Notes: generated from the letters alone by a model not told the origin. 64,000 nt of DNA from Streptomyces sp. CB02414 (GCF_001905385.1 NZ_LIPF01000005.1:62001-126000); one strand, 5' to 3'. Shown: positions 43,177-51,877, counted from the first letter of the stretch. Program-made: numbers and translations.

Positions 43177-43806
43177 CTAGTCGCGGGGCGCCGTCAGCGT
43201 CTCCCGGTCCAGGCCCAGCTCCCGGGCGAGCGCATCGTCCGTCCACTCGCGGGCCCGGGCCCGGGGCACCGTGCCCGCGTACGACGTCAGCTGCACGGCC
43301 AGTCCGTCGAGGAAGGCGGTCAGGCGCAGGGCGGCGCCGTCGGGATCCGCGCACCGGAACTCCCCGGCGGCCACCCCCTCGGCGATGACCCCCGAGAGCG
43401 CCGCCTTCCACTGCCGGTCCAGGTCCCGGGTGACCTCCCGCAGCGCGGGTTCGCGCAGCGCCGCCGCCCAGCCCTCGATCCACAGCCGCCAGCCCTTGGC
43501 CTGCCCGGTCGGTGCGTACCACCGCACGGCCGCCCGCAGCCGGCGCAGCGCCGACGTGCGTCGGCCGAGCAGCTTGCCCAGGTGCGCGAGATCGTCCTGG
43601 GCGGCGTGCTCGAACGCGGCGGCGACGAGCTTCTCCTTCGTGGAGAAGTGGTAGAGCACCAGCGCGTTGCTGACCCCGAGCGCGGCGGCCACGTCGGCGA
43701 TCCGCAGCGCCGCCACGCCCCGCGCCGATATCTGCTCCACGGCCGCACGCAGCAGCTCCTCGCGCCGCTGCGCCACACTCAACCGGACTCTCCCCACGCC
43801 CGTCAC
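43177..43806 (-). CDS. TetR-family transcriptional regulator
   Basis: 209 aa. The N-terminal HTH (about residues 15-60) reads LLRAAVEQISARGVAALRIADVAAALGVSNALVLYHFSTKEKLVAAAF, the TetR signature. The C-terminal ligand domain resembles the BetI/YcdC type (EGVAAGEFRCADPDGAALRLTAFLDGLAVQL). GTG start at 43806; an in-frame GTG at 43794 is an alternative. It lies 43 bp downstream of the CMD-family gene on the same strand, its probable co-transcribed neighbour. Imperfect palindrome CCTATACAGG overlaps the region just upstream. Confidence 0.88.
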   Translation of the reverse strand: MTGVGRVRLSVAQRREELLRAAVEQISARGVAALRIADVAAALGVSNALVLYHFSTKEKLVAAAFEHAAQDDLAHLGKLLGRRTSALRRLRAAVRWYAPTGQAKGWRLWIEGWAAALREPALREVTRDLDRQWKAALSGVIAEGVAAGEFRCADPDGAALRLTAFLDGLAVQLTSYAGTVPRARAREWTDDALARELGLDRETLTAPRD

Positions 43807-43849
43807 CCTATACAGGCGCCCGGACCTGCGGCGACAGCCGCCGCGAGGC

Positions 43850-44437
43850 TCAGTCCGCCGTCGCGGTGGCGGCCGCGTCCGTGGGCCTCGCGCCGGGCAC
43901 CTCGCACGAGTCCCTGAAGCCCTGGCTGGTCAGATCGAGCGCCGCGTTGATGCGGGAGCGCAGGTTCTCGACGGCGACCATGGCCGTCAGCTCCACGAAC
44001 GCCGGCTCGCCCAGCGCCGTCCGCAGCCGGGCGGCGAGTTCGTCGCCGACCGTCGGCGGCGTCGCCGTCATCGCCTCGGCGTACTCCATGACGTCCCGTT
44101 CCAGCGGCGTGTAGACGTCGCTGTCCCGCCACACCGGCACGTCGTGGAGCTTGCGCCGGTCCATGCCGCGCTCGGCGTTCTCCCAGTATCCGAAGTCCAT
44201 GCACCACGAGCAGCCGATCGAGGCGGCCGAGGCCATCACGGAGAGCGCCTTCAGGTCGGAGTCCAGCCTGTTCCACTTGGCGACGGACTGCTCGAAGCGC
44301 AGGTAGCCCCAGAGCACCCGCGGATTGTGGGCGAGCGCCTTGCCGGGGTCCAGGACCTTGCCGTACGTCCGCCGGGAGTACCACTCCATCACGCGGAAGA
44401 AGATCGTGCGGGGCGGGGTGAGCGATACGCGGGCCAT
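43850..44437 (-). CDS. carboxymuconolactone decarboxylase (AhpD-like) family protein
   Basis: 195 aa from the ATG at 44437 (MARVSLTPPRTIFFRVMEWYS), with AAGGTGG upstream. All-alpha AhpD/CMD fold with the redox pair CSWC (in IGCSWCMDFGYWE, about residue 77), so a peroxidase or alkylhydroperoxidase-type function is more likely than decarboxylation. Divergent from the MBL-fold gene and followed by a TetR regulator on the same strand. The substrate is not assigned. Confidence 0.85.
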   Translation of the reverse strand: MARVSLTPPRTIFFRVMEWYSRRTYGKVLDPGKALAHNPRVLWGYLRFEQSVAKWNRLDSDLKALSVMASAASIGCSWCMDFGYWENAERGMDRRKLHDVPVWRDSDVYTPLERDVMEYAEAMTATPPTVGDELAARLRTALGEPAFVELTAMVAVENLRSRINAALDLTSQGFRDSCEVPGARPTDAAATATAD

Positions 44438-44614
44438 GGGGGCCACCTTCCTGTCCGTCGGTCGTGCCGTGCGCTTCCGGGCGCTCCTGCGGGGCGCCCA
44501 CACCGGTACGACGGACGGAGGGAACACGGATGTGACATCGGTCGTTCGAGTGACGTCGGGCGAGAGCCGCACGGCACGACAATGAGAGCCCGACCCACTT
44601 CACCTGGAGGTACC

Positions 44615-45850
44615 GTGGCCGGTTTCCGTTCCCCGAACCAGGGGCTCCGCCTGCCGCTGCCCGCGGCCTTCGGCGCGGACCCCACCGGCGCGCGCATGGC
44701 GCGCATCCGCCGGTCGCCGAACTTCCGCGACGGCGTCTTCCAGAACCCCGGGGGCACCGCCCGGACCCGGCCCTCCGGCTCGGCCCGTGAGTTCGCCAAG
44801 ATCTACTTCGACAAGGAGTCGCGGCTCGGCCGCACGCCGCGGGGCACCGTCCCCGTGCACGCCACCACACTCGCCGACCTCGCCCGGCCGCCCGCCACCG
44901 GACTGCGCCTGACCTGGATGGGCCACTCCAGCGTGCTCGCCGAGATCGACGGACAGCGGGTCCTCTTCGACCCCGTCTGGGGCGAGCGCTGCTCCCCGGT
45001 CCCCTTCGCCGGGCCGAAACGGCTGCACCCGGTCCCGGTCCCCCTCGCGGCCCTCGGCCCGGTCGACGTCGTCGTCATCTCCCACGACCACTACGACCAC
45101 CTGGACCTGCCCACGATCAAGGCGCTGGCCGGCACCGACACCCTCTTCGCGGTACCGCTCGGCGTCGGCGCCCACCTCGAACACTGGGGCGTCTCCGCGG
45201 ACCGGCTGCGCGAACTGGACTGGCACGAGTCGACCCGCGTCGGCGGCCTCACGCTCACCGCCACCCCGGCCCGGCACTTCTGCGGACGCGGCCTGCGCAA
45301 CACCCAGCACACCCTCTGGGCGTCCTGGGCCGTGGCCGGTGAGGAGCACCGCGTCTTCCACAGCGGGGACACCGGCTACTTCGACGGCTTCAAGGACATC
45401 GGCGCCGCCCACGGCCCCTTCGACGCCACGATGATCCAGCTCGGGGCGTACGCCGAGTTCTGGCCCAAGAACCACACGGACCCTACGCCGCTGCCCGGCA
45501 TGTGGCCAGACATTCACATGACGCCTGCGCAGGGGGTGCAGGCCCACCTTGACCTGCAGGGAGGTGCTTCGGGCGGGGTGCTGCTGCCGATCCACTGGGG
45601 GACGTTCAACCTGGCTCCGCATGCGTGGGCGGAGCCGGGGGAGTGGACCAAGGACGCGGCCGAGGAAGCTGGCCAGGCCGTGGCGTTCCCGCTGCCGGGC
45701 GAGCCGTTCGAGCCGGCGGTGGGACTGCCGGTGGAGCCCTGGTGGCGGGCGGTCTCCGGTCCGATCGCGCACCCGTGGCGGCGCCCGGGGAGCGCTGAGG
45801 GTGCGGCCGGGATGAGCAAGGAGGATCTCGATCTCGCTGGCGAGCGGTGA
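44615..45850 (+). CDS. MBL-fold metallo-hydrolase (NAPE-PLD/UlaG-like)
   Basis: 411 aa. Metallo-beta-lactamase motif SHDHYDHLD (about residue 157), with further metal ligands in FHSGDTGY and LLPIHWGTFNLAPHAW. The N-terminal RxxRxxRSPNFRDGVFQN and WMGHSS blocks match the NAPE-PLD-like subgroup that hydrolyses phosphodiesters of N-acyl lipids. GTG start with TGGAGG four bases before. Odd: from about 45480 codon choice becomes looser, and an extra stretch KNHTDPTPLPGM interrupts the usual ...FWPDIHM... block. A 63-bp piece of this tail (45614-45676) recurs at 59428-59490. Confidence 0.88.
   Translation: MAGFRSPNQGLRLPLPAAFGADPTGARMARIRRSPNFRDGVFQNPGGTARTRPSGSAREFAKIYFDKESRLGRTPRGTVPVHATTLADLARPPATGLRLTWMGHSSVLAEIDGQRVLFDPVWGERCSPVPFAGPKRLHPVPVPLAALGPVDVVVISHDHYDHLDLPTIKALAGTDTLFAVPLGVGAHLEHWGVSADRLRELDWHESTRVGGLTLTATPARHFCGRGLRNTQHTLWASWAVAGEEHRVFHSGDTGYFDGFKDIGAAHGPFDATMIQLGAYAEFWPKNHTDPTPLPGMWPDIHMTPAQGVQAHLDLQGGASGGVLLPIHWGTFNLAPHAWAEPGEWTKDAAEEAGQAVAFPLPGEPFEPAVGLPVEPWWRAVSGPIAHPWRRPGSAEGAAGMSKEDLDLAGER
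45614..45676 (+). repeat. left copy of 63-bp direct repeat flanking the island
   Basis: Matches 59428-59490 in the same orientation at about 87 percent by eye (8 mismatches), including an uninterrupted 26-base identity. It encodes APHAWAEPGEWTKDAAEE inside the intact MBL-fold gene. Confidence 0.75.
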
Positions 45851-46633
45851 TGTCGGTCGGGGACGAGCTGGAGGAGATCGTCCAGATGCTGCACCATCTC
45901 CCGGCTGAGGTGCGTGACGGGGTAGTCCGGGTCTTGGACGGGGCGCCTAGGGTGGAGCGTCAAGCTTCTGCTCAGCGATTCCGGCCATTGCCTTCCTTGG
46001 AACGACCGTCTCGTGCTTGTCGTCCGAACACACGTCGTGGAGCGCTGAGCTTCACCTGCGCGGTGCTCCCGACGGAGGTGTGTCTTTGCCTGCGGATGCG
46101 GCCGCGCGCAGAAATTGAAGAGGTGCTGTGCGGACGGAGACGGGACTGGCGGGCGCCTACTCGCGTAGCCGGGGGGACCGGCAGCCAGGGAGCCGCGTCC
46201 GGAGGTAGGCAGTCCGCTGTGTAGGCGTGGGGTTTCGTTGTCAGTGGTGCCGTTAATCGAGTCGCCCAGGCGAAGTAGCGGTGAAGGCCGTGCGTTTCAG
46301 GGGGACGTGGGCGAAGAAAGCCCGGAAGCGGGGCAGCAGTGGCACAGGCAGACAACAGTCGCCTGGAATAGGATGACCTGGTCCAGGACCGTGAGGTCGA
46401 CAACGTCAAAGGCTAACGCCGGCCCACGTTACGCACCACCATGGCGGCCACCGAGGCGCTCCGACTGACCGAGGAAAGCTGCAGGACGATCGCACGCATT
46501 TCGAGAGCTGCCGGACGTGCACTCGCTAGCGCTAGCCGCCAGCATCCGGCCAGAACCTCGTCCGGCAGTTCGTACGAGGAGTGGGCCAGTATCGGGGTCC
46601 GGTCCCGGCCACCTGCTGGGCGAGGAGGAGGAC
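45851..46633. other. 783 bp without a confident gene at the left end of the island
   Basis: An ATG at 45850 overlaps the MBL stop, and its first about 40 codons (MSVGDELEEIVQMLHHLPAE, then VRDGVVRVLDG) look protein-like. After that the frame turns into Arg/Cys-rich non-coding composition, so a broken ORF is possible. The remainder has mixed codon composition in all frames. A 12-bp palindrome GCTAGCGCTAGC occurs at 46525-46536. It probably contains decayed genes. Confidence 0.4.
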
Positions 46634-46867
46634 ATGGCGGACATGCTCGCCGAACTCCCCTCCGCGCCAGCGGCGACCCTCATGAGGCAGGTCGGCGCCC
46701 GTACGGCAGGAGAACTCAGAGCGCTGATCGAGAAACACGAGGAATGGACGAAAGCCCAGGCGCAGCAGGGGAAGCGTCGCGACGGAGCCCCTGCCGGGAC
46801 CGCAGTCTCCCGCCGCTGTGCTACGGAGGACGGAGCCGAGCGTCCAAGCGTCAGCCAAGAGAGGTGA
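46634..46867 (+). CDS. hypothetical 77-aa protein
   Basis: The ATG at 46634 is preceded by GAGGAGGAGGAC, a strong ribosome site. The product is MADMLAELPSAPAATLMRQV, then a Glu/Lys-rich amphipathic helix (GARTAGELRALIEKHEEWTKAQAQQGKRRDG) and a disordered end. No family is recognised. It converges with and overlaps the copper-storage-like gene by 17 bp. It might be the remnant of a longer gene; composition supports coding up to about residue 52. Confidence 0.4.
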   Translation: MADMLAELPSAPAATLMRQVGARTAGELRALIEKHEEWTKAQAQQGKRRDGAPAGTAVSRRCATEDGAERPSVSQER

Positions 46868-47261
46868 GCAGGTCGTTGCACGCCTCTTCGCAGCGTCGGC
46901 AAGCGTCCGCGCAGACCCGGCAGTGGTCGTGCATGCCGGCATGGCGCCCGCACTCGTCGCCGCAGGCTTTGCAGGCGACGGCGCACGCCTGGAGGATCGC
47001 GCGCGTGATGTTGGCGTCGTAGCCGGTATGGCGGGAAATCACTGCAGCGGTCGCAGTGCAGATGTCGGCGCAGTCGGCGTTGGTGCGGATGCACTTGGTC
47101 AGCTCATTGACCGTGTCTTCGGACAGGCAGGCGTCTGCACAGGCGGTACAAGCCTGGGCGCAGGCGATGCATTCCTCGATGCAGCGGGCGAGCTTGTCGC
47201 GATCCAGGTTGCCCAGATCGGCGGGGTAGGTGGCGAGCATGTCCTTGACCGCAGTGGTCAT
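46851..47261 (-). CDS. four-helix-bundle copper-storage-like protein (DUF326/Csp)
   Basis: 136 aa with 18 Cys, most in CxxxC/CxxC spacing along predicted helices (for example ARCIEECIACAQACTACADAC and RRCEEACNDL). This is the layout of Csp copper-storage proteins, whose helices are lined inside with Cys thiolates that bind Cu(I). There is no signal peptide, so a cytosolic Csp3-like store is likely. ATG 47261 with GGAG six bases upstream. First intact gene of the island. Confidence 0.85.
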   Translation of the reverse strand: MTTAVKDMLATYPADLGNLDRDKLARCIEECIACAQACTACADACLSEDTVNELTKCIRTNADCADICTATAAVISRHTGYDANITRAILQACAVACKACGDECGRHAGMHDHCRVCADACRRCEEACNDLLTSLG

Positions 47262-47792
47262 GAGGTCTCCAGGGTCTCGATGTCGGGTGCGCGGCGGTGA
47301 CCGCGTTGTATGCGTAACACCGGGCGGCGAACTCAAACTCGTGAGCGACGCCCTCCGAAGCGAGGCTTGCGTCCACGCCTCCGAGAGACAGGCCCGAGTC
47401 TCCCCTCGGCGGCGTCGAGGCTGCCACCTGTTGCCGTAGAGCACAGGAGGAACCTGTCCACCACTTCGCAGGACGCAACCGCCGACGGTGGCGGGAGAGA
47501 AACCTCCACGGCATGTTCCAGGCGCTGTGAAGGTCGACACCTCGGTCGGTACTCCCTCGCTTACGTCCGGCGTGTGCCGGAGTCCTCGGCACCCTGGGCG
47601 TGGACTTGGACATCGGGTTGTGGCGGGCAGGAGAGCTCGTCACAAGTGCGTGAATACCCGTTGCCAACCAATGGGCTGCACCCCTCCGCGTAGTCGCCAC
47701 CGGTGATGACGATGCTGGGCCGCCCCACCGAGGGCTGCTTTCACGCTGGAAGGCTGGCCCGTGTCGGCAGGCGCCGGTCGCCTCCTCGCGTG
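47262..47792. other. 531-bp intergenic region
   Basis: Between the Csp-like gene and the end of the isomerase gene, both on the minus strand. It should contain the Csp promoter. Frames on both strands have non-coding composition. No hairpin stood out. Confidence 0.4.
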
Positions 47793-48872
47793 TCAGGGTG
47801 ACGACGCGGTGAAGCGCCGCAGCAGCGGCACCGGGTACCCGGCGGCGAGCAGCGGTCCACGCACGTCGCGGTCGAGGTCGGGCAGGTAGCCGATCAGCAC
47901 GTCGGCCGGCCCGGTGATCTCGACTTCGCCGCACGCCGCGGGCAGCAGCAGCGTCTCCGCGCGGCCGATTACCTCGCTCCACGTACCCGCGCGTACCCGT
48001 ACCGGGGCGCCGACGTTCGACAGGATCTGCGCGGTGGCGAAGGCGTGCCGCAGTGGCTCCGTGGTCCCGGCACGCCAGCGTTCGAGCGCGAAGTACGGGC
48101 CCGCGCACAGGAACACCCGCTCCACGGCGTCCCCGACGGTGACGCTCAGTCCGGGGGTGAAGTCCGGGCGGGTCTCCAGGTCGACCTGGCGCATCAGCAT
48201 GTCGAGGTTGGTGCGGAACTCCGCGTCGCCCACCGGGGAGCCGTCCTCCATCTTCCAGCGCATCGCGTGCTGCTGGATGTCGGACGTCTGCTCGATCTCG
48301 TAGACGAGCGTGTCGGGCCCGAAGCTGTGCAGTGTGCCGCCGGGCACGTACAGGGTCTCTCCCGCGCGCACCGGCAAGCGGCGCAGCACCGTGTCGAAGT
48401 CCTGTGCCTCCAGAGCGGTACGCAACCGGTCGGCCGTCACCCCTTCCTTGACCCCGCACAGTGCGGTCGCGCCGGGGGCCGCGTCCAGGATGTGCCAGGC
48501 TTCGGTCTTGCCGTTGGGCTCTCCCTCCAGGCGCCGGGCCGCCTCGTCGGCGGCGTGCAGGTGCACAGGGAGGGTGCCGGTGGCGTCGATGAACTTCGTC
48601 AGCAGGGGGAAGTACGTGCCGGACCAGCCGGCGCCCATGAGCGCTTCGGGATGGTCGCCGAGCACCCGGCGCAGTGACCGGCCGGCCATGGGGCCGTTCG
48701 TCACGACACTACGGTTGCCCGCGACGTCACTGCATTCCCAGGTCTCCGCGACGCTCCAGTCCGGTAGGCCCGTCTTGCCCAGGCGCCGGGCGATCGCCTG
48801 GCCACCGAAGACCAAAGGCTTCACCGTGACGGTCAGTCGCAGCGGATACAGGGGCTTCCCTTTGTCGCTCAC
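47793..48872 (-). CDS. class I mannose-6-phosphate isomerase-like protein
   Basis: 359 aa. Cupin-type phosphomannose isomerase features: zinc site HLHAADEAARRL then KTEAWHIL (His, His, Glu), RAGETLYVPGGTLHSFG (cupin His), and YEIEQTSDIQQHAMRW. It would interconvert fructose-6-phosphate and mannose-6-phosphate or a related sugar phosphate. GTG start at 48872 overlaps the stop of the SDR gene, so the two are translationally coupled in a likely sigma-B-type operon. Unusually sited in a stress gene set; substrate not proven. Confidence 0.85.
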   Translation of the reverse strand: MSDKGKPLYPLRLTVTVKPLVFGGQAIARRLGKTGLPDWSVAETWECSDVAGNRSVVTNGPMAGRSLRRVLGDHPEALMGAGWSGTYFPLLTKFIDATGTLPVHLHAADEAARRLEGEPNGKTEAWHILDAAPGATALCGVKEGVTADRLRTALEAQDFDTVLRRLPVRAGETLYVPGGTLHSFGPDTLVYEIEQTSDIQQHAMRWKMEDGSPVGDAEFRTNLDMLMRQVDLETRPDFTPGLSVTVGDAVERVFLCAGPYFALERWRAGTTEPLRHAFATAQILSNVGAPVRVRAGTWSEVIGRAETLLLPAACGEVEITGPADVLIGYLPDLDRDVRGPLLAAGYPVPLLRRFTASSP

Positions 48873-49708
48873 AGGATCGGCTGCCCGCCGGTGACAGCGA
48901 TGCGGGCCCCGGAGACGTAGCTGGCCTCGTCGGAGGCGAGCATGACGTACACCGGTGCCAGTTCGGCCGGCTGGCCCGGTCGGCCGAGCGGTACCTGGGA
49001 GCCGAAGTTCTCGACCTGCTCTGGCGGCATGGTCGCGGGGATGAGCGGTGTCCAGATGGGTCCCGGAGCTACGCTGTTGGCTCGGATGCCCTTGGAGGCC
49101 AGCATCTGGGCGAGGGAGCCGACCATGTTGGCGATGCCCGCCTTGGTGACGTCGTAGGCCAGCAGTTGCGGCGGCGGGCTGTCGGAGTTGACCGAAGTGC
49201 TGCCGATGATCGCAGATCCGGGCCGCATGTGGGGTACGGCGGCCTTGGTCAGGTGGAAGAAGGCGCTGAGGTTGATCGCCAGCGTACGGTCCCATTCCTC
49301 GTCGGGGATGTCCGTGATCCAGTCGCGCGTCATCTGGTGGGCAGCGTTGTTGACGAGCATGTCGATCCGGCCGAACTCCCGCACGGCAATGTCGATGACC
49401 GCCCGGCAGTGTGCCGGGGCGGCGACGTCTCCGGGCACCAGCACGCACGTACGGCCGGCGTCTCGAACCCAGCGCGCGGTCTCCTCGGCGTCCTCGTGCT
49501 CGTCGAGGTAGGAGAGCAGGAGGTCAGCGCCCTCACGGGCGTAAGCGATCGCCACCGCACGTCCGATCCCGCTGTCTCCGCCGGTGATCACGGCCGCTTT
49601 GCCGGTCAGCCGTCCGGACCCTCGGTAGCTGTCTTCACCGTGGTCGGGCTCGGGCACCATCTCAGTGGTCGCACCGGGCGGGACCTGCTGCTGAGGAGGC
49701 TGAGACAT
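48869..49708 (-). CDS. SDR family oxidoreductase (YhdF/YghA-like)
   Basis: 279 aa. The N-terminal extension (MSQPPQQQVPPGATTEMVPE) is Pro-rich, as in general-stress SDRs of the YhdF/YghA type. NAD(P) motif TGGDSGIGRA (about residue 42), NNAAHQ, catalytic Ser in GSTSVNSDSP and YDVTK (Tyr and Lys), then PGPIWTPLIPATMP. ATG 49708 sits five bases from GGAG. A sigma-B-like promoter (49785-49811) lies about 70 nt upstream. Operon with the isomerase gene. Confidence 0.9.
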   Translation of the reverse strand: MSQPPQQQVPPGATTEMVPEPDHGEDSYRGSGRLTGKAAVITGGDSGIGRAVAIAYAREGADLLLSYLDEHEDAEETARWVRDAGRTCVLVPGDVAAPAHCRAVIDIAVREFGRIDMLVNNAAHQMTRDWITDIPDEEWDRTLAINLSAFFHLTKAAVPHMRPGSAIIGSTSVNSDSPPPQLLAYDVTKAGIANMVGSLAQMLASKGIRANSVAPGPIWTPLIPATMPPEQVENFGSQVPLGRPGQPAELAPVYVMLASDEASYVSGARIAVTGGQPIL

Positions 49709-49784
49709 CACGGCTCCAAAGGTGACGCGTACTAGGGGGGCGGCACCGAGCGCCTCGGAACCTGGTGGGACGGTCGGAGCGCCG

Positions 49785-49811
49785 AGTACCCCGTCCCTCC
49801 TGATCCCATCC
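49785..49811 (-). promoter_or_regulatory. sigma-B-like promoter of the SDR operon
   Basis: On the minus strand, GGAT (49808-49811), 16 bases, then GGGTACT (49785-49791) fits the Streptomyces sigma-B consensus GNNT-N14-16-GGGTAC/T. Transcription would start about 70 nt before the SDR ATG. Confidence 0.45.
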
Positions 49812-50132
49812 GTAGGGTGCGTCCTGCCGCTTCACCGCTCGCGGAACGCGGAGCCGCGTCAGGGAGCAGCGGGGACAGTTCCTGGTCCGGCTCGTTGAGA
49901 AGCGTGACGCATGAACCGCGCGTCGTCGGCAGCGTCCCGCACAACACGAGAGGAAACGGCGTTCCAGGATTCTGGCCCGGCAGCGGCCCCGCCGCTGCGG
50001 CTGGCCCTCGGTGCCGCGCAGGGGGCGGACCGAGCTTGGCACTCGCCCGCTCGGCGTCGGCGAAGCTCCCCTGAGTGTCCCTCGCCGTCCCGCGGGCACT
50101 CGGCCCGCGAACGGGGCCAAAGAGGAGGAAGT
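49812..50132. other. divergent region between SDR and baeRF genes
   Basis: Non-coding by composition. It should hold the baeRF promoter. No GGGTA-type -10 was found for the plus strand. Confidence 0.4.
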
Positions 50133-51284
50133 GTGCAGCTGTCATTCCTGACACCATTGTTCGATCGTGGTGGGCCGTGGGCCACCGTGTACTTCGATCC
50201 GGCTCAGAACGACGAGTCGGGGGCCAAGCGACGCGAGCTGTCCGTACGGGAGGCGTGCCGCGCGTTGGATGAGGAGGGTGCCGACGCGGCGACCGTCCAA
50301 GCCGTGCGGGAGGCGTTGACGGACATCGGGCCCGCGGAGGACCCGGCCGGTCGCGTGGTCTTCGCCGCTGGAGGGAACGTGGTTCTCAGCCACCGTCTCT
50401 CCCGGCCGCCGCAGGGTCAGATCGCCTGCTGGGCCCCTCTGCCCAGGCTGACGCCGTTGCTGGAGCTGTCCAGTCAGGACCCGGACTGCCTCGTGGCGTA
50501 CATCGACCGGACCGGCGCCGACTTCGAGCTGCGCGGCGCGGCGGGCCCGCAGGACGCAGGCCGGACGGAGGGGCAGCAGTGGCCGGTCCACCGTACGGCC
50601 TCGGTGGACTGGTCGGAGCGGCACTTCCAGCTCAAGGTCGAGAACACCTGGGAGCACAACGCGGGCGAGATCGCCGAAGCGCTGGGGACCGCGTACGAGG
50701 AGAGCGGCGCCGACCTGGTCGTGCTGGTCGGTGACCCCCGTGAGCGGCCTGCCGTGCGTGACCGGCTCCCCGAAGCGCTCCGTACGGTGACGGTGGAAAC
50801 CGAGCATGGCGGGCGCGCCGCCGGCTCCTCCTCTTCCGCGCTTGAGGGAGCCATCGAGCAGGCGCGGCAGCAGTACACCCGTCGGCGCGTCGATGCGGCG
50901 CTCGACCGTTTCAGCGCCGGGAAGGTGGGCACCGACAGGCAGACGGACGCGGTCGAGGGTGTCCCCGCCATGATCGAGGCTGCCCGGGAGCACCGCATGG
51001 ACACGCTCCTGGTCCGTCCCGGCGGGCCCGACCTGGCGCGAGAGACGTGGATCGGCACGGAACCTGATCAGGTAGCGGTGCGCCGGACCGACGTGCAGAC
51101 CCTCGGAGAGGGCGATCCGATCTCCGTGCGTGCCGACGACGCACTGCTGCGGTCGGCAGCCGTGACCGCGGCCGACGTGCTGATCGTTCCCTCTCCGGAC
51201 GAGGACGGTTCCGAGGGTTCCGATATCCCTGTGGGTGGCCTCGGCGCCCTGCTGCGCTGGACTTACGAACCGTCCCAGACCTGA
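50133..51284 (+). CDS. baeRF-family (Rv2629-like, eRF1/Vms1-related) protein
   Basis: 383 aa. The N-terminus LSFLTPLFDRGGPWATVYFDPAQND and the alpha/beta middle domain (VDWSERHFQLKVENTWEHNAGEIAEAL; DLVVLVGDPRERPAVRDRLPEAL) match the bacterial archaeo-eukaryotic release-factor-like group that includes Mycobacterium Rv2629. The C-terminal domain is L7Ae/Pelota-like (MIEAAREHRMDTLLVRPGG; ALLRSAAVTAADVLIVP). These proteins are thought to act on stalled ribosomes or peptidyl-tRNA; the mycobacterial member is hypoxia-induced. GTG start just after AGAGGAGGAA. Confidence 0.82.
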   Translation: MQLSFLTPLFDRGGPWATVYFDPAQNDESGAKRRELSVREACRALDEEGADAATVQAVREALTDIGPAEDPAGRVVFAAGGNVVLSHRLSRPPQGQIACWAPLPRLTPLLELSSQDPDCLVAYIDRTGADFELRGAAGPQDAGRTEGQQWPVHRTASVDWSERHFQLKVENTWEHNAGEIAEALGTAYEESGADLVVLVGDPRERPAVRDRLPEALRTVTVETEHGGRAAGSSSSALEGAIEQARQQYTRRRVDAALDRFSAGKVGTDRQTDAVEGVPAMIEAAREHRMDTLLVRPGGPDLARETWIGTEPDQVAVRRTDVQTLGEGDPISVRADDALLRSAAVTAADVLIVPSPDEDGSEGSDIPVGGLGALLRWTYEPSQT

Positions 51285-51314
51285 CGAAGCGCACAAGAGA
51301 GTCGAGGTCAGCTC

Positions 51315-51395
51315 ATGGAGCGGGGCAGCAATCCGGTCAGTCCGCGCAAGGACGATGAGATGAAGCACGAGTTGGAGGGCCACCTGCGCGGGTAG
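51315..51395 (+). pseudogene. truncated DUF2795-like ORF (26 codons)
   Basis: An ATG 30 bp after the baeRF gene encodes MERGSNPVSPRKDDEMKHEL and six more residues before TAG. This is the N-terminal block of a small actinobacterial protein I know as DUF2795-like (MERGS..K.SPR.DEE.K.E.EG..RG), normally about twice as long or more. The stop falls exactly where sequence from the opposite-strand Ppx/GppA remnant begins, so the 3' part was lost in a rearrangement. Confidence 0.5.
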
Positions 51396-51844
51396 TCCGA
51401 CCAGTGTCTTCAGGGCCGCTTTCAGATCGCTGCGGGACAGCTGACGAGGAACGAACGGCCCTTTACGGCGGGGTGCGGCACCACACAGGCGGCCGAGCTG
51501 GTGAACGGTGCGGGAGGTGGCCACGGCGGCGCGCGGACGCTCCCACTGGATGCGGGCGGCGAAGTCTCGCAGTTCGTGGCGCACCCGTCGTCGTACCTGC
51601 CTCACCAGCTCGGGCGCGGGAACGCTGTCCTGATCCAAGTAGTCCCGTGTCAGGCGCCCGGCGCCAAGCGGTAGCGAGGCAGCGAATTCCGGTGTTCCGT
51701 CGCGAGCCGACCGTCTGCCGGGACCCGCTCGGCGAGGTGCAGCCGCCGCTTGCTGGTGTGCACGGGCAGCGGAAGGCCCCCGTCCTGCTCGGTGATGACC
51801 AGCCTCACCGTGTTCGAACCGACGTCCGCTACCCCGAGTCGCAT
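51396..51844 (-). pseudogene. Ppx/GppA phosphatase pseudogene with internal deletion
   Basis: Reading leftwards from an ATG at 51844: MRLGVADVGSNTVRLVITEQ... is the N-terminal ATPase-fold block of Ppx/GppA. About 60 codons later the frame breaks, and a different frame resumes with EFAASLPLGAGRLTRDYLDQ, followed by VPAPELVRQVRRRVRHELRD... and AVATSRTVHQLGRLCGAAPRRKG, the domain II/III region. Roughly 90 residues between are gone and the C-terminus is cut near LKTLVGLP. An intact relative would be about 300 aa. Ppx/GppA enzymes hydrolyse polyphosphate or pppGpp. Confidence 0.7.
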
Positions 51845-51852
51845 GGGCAGTG

Positions 51853-51877
51853 AGTACCCACGGGCCGACTCGTACGC
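51853..51877 (-). promoter_or_regulatory. sigma-B-like promoter before the Ppx/GppA remnant
   Basis: On the minus strand GCGT (51874-51877), 14 bases, then GGGTACT (51853-51859), nine bases before the remnant ATG, implying a nearly leaderless message. Pattern match only; the -35 element is weakly informative. Confidence 0.3.

Noticed and set aside
43793..43812. CCTATACAGG as a TetR operator
   Set aside because: Imperfect and short; overlaps the putative start region but gives no clear dyad of the usual TetR length.
45850..46224. ORF overlapping the MBL stop (MSVGDELEEIVQMLHHLPAE...)
   Set aside because: Only the first about 40 codons look coding; the rest is Arg/Cys-rich non-coding composition. 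Reported as part of a gene-free region, not as a gene.
46225..46440. Possible transposase or integrase remnant left of the Csp-like gene
   Set aside because: No DDE, HTH or tyrosine-recombinase motif could be read in any frame, and no terminal inverted repeats were found.
46525..46536. 12-bp palindrome GCTAGCGCTAGC
   Set aside because: Too short to assign, with no gene start nearby; it could be chance in mixed-composition sequence.
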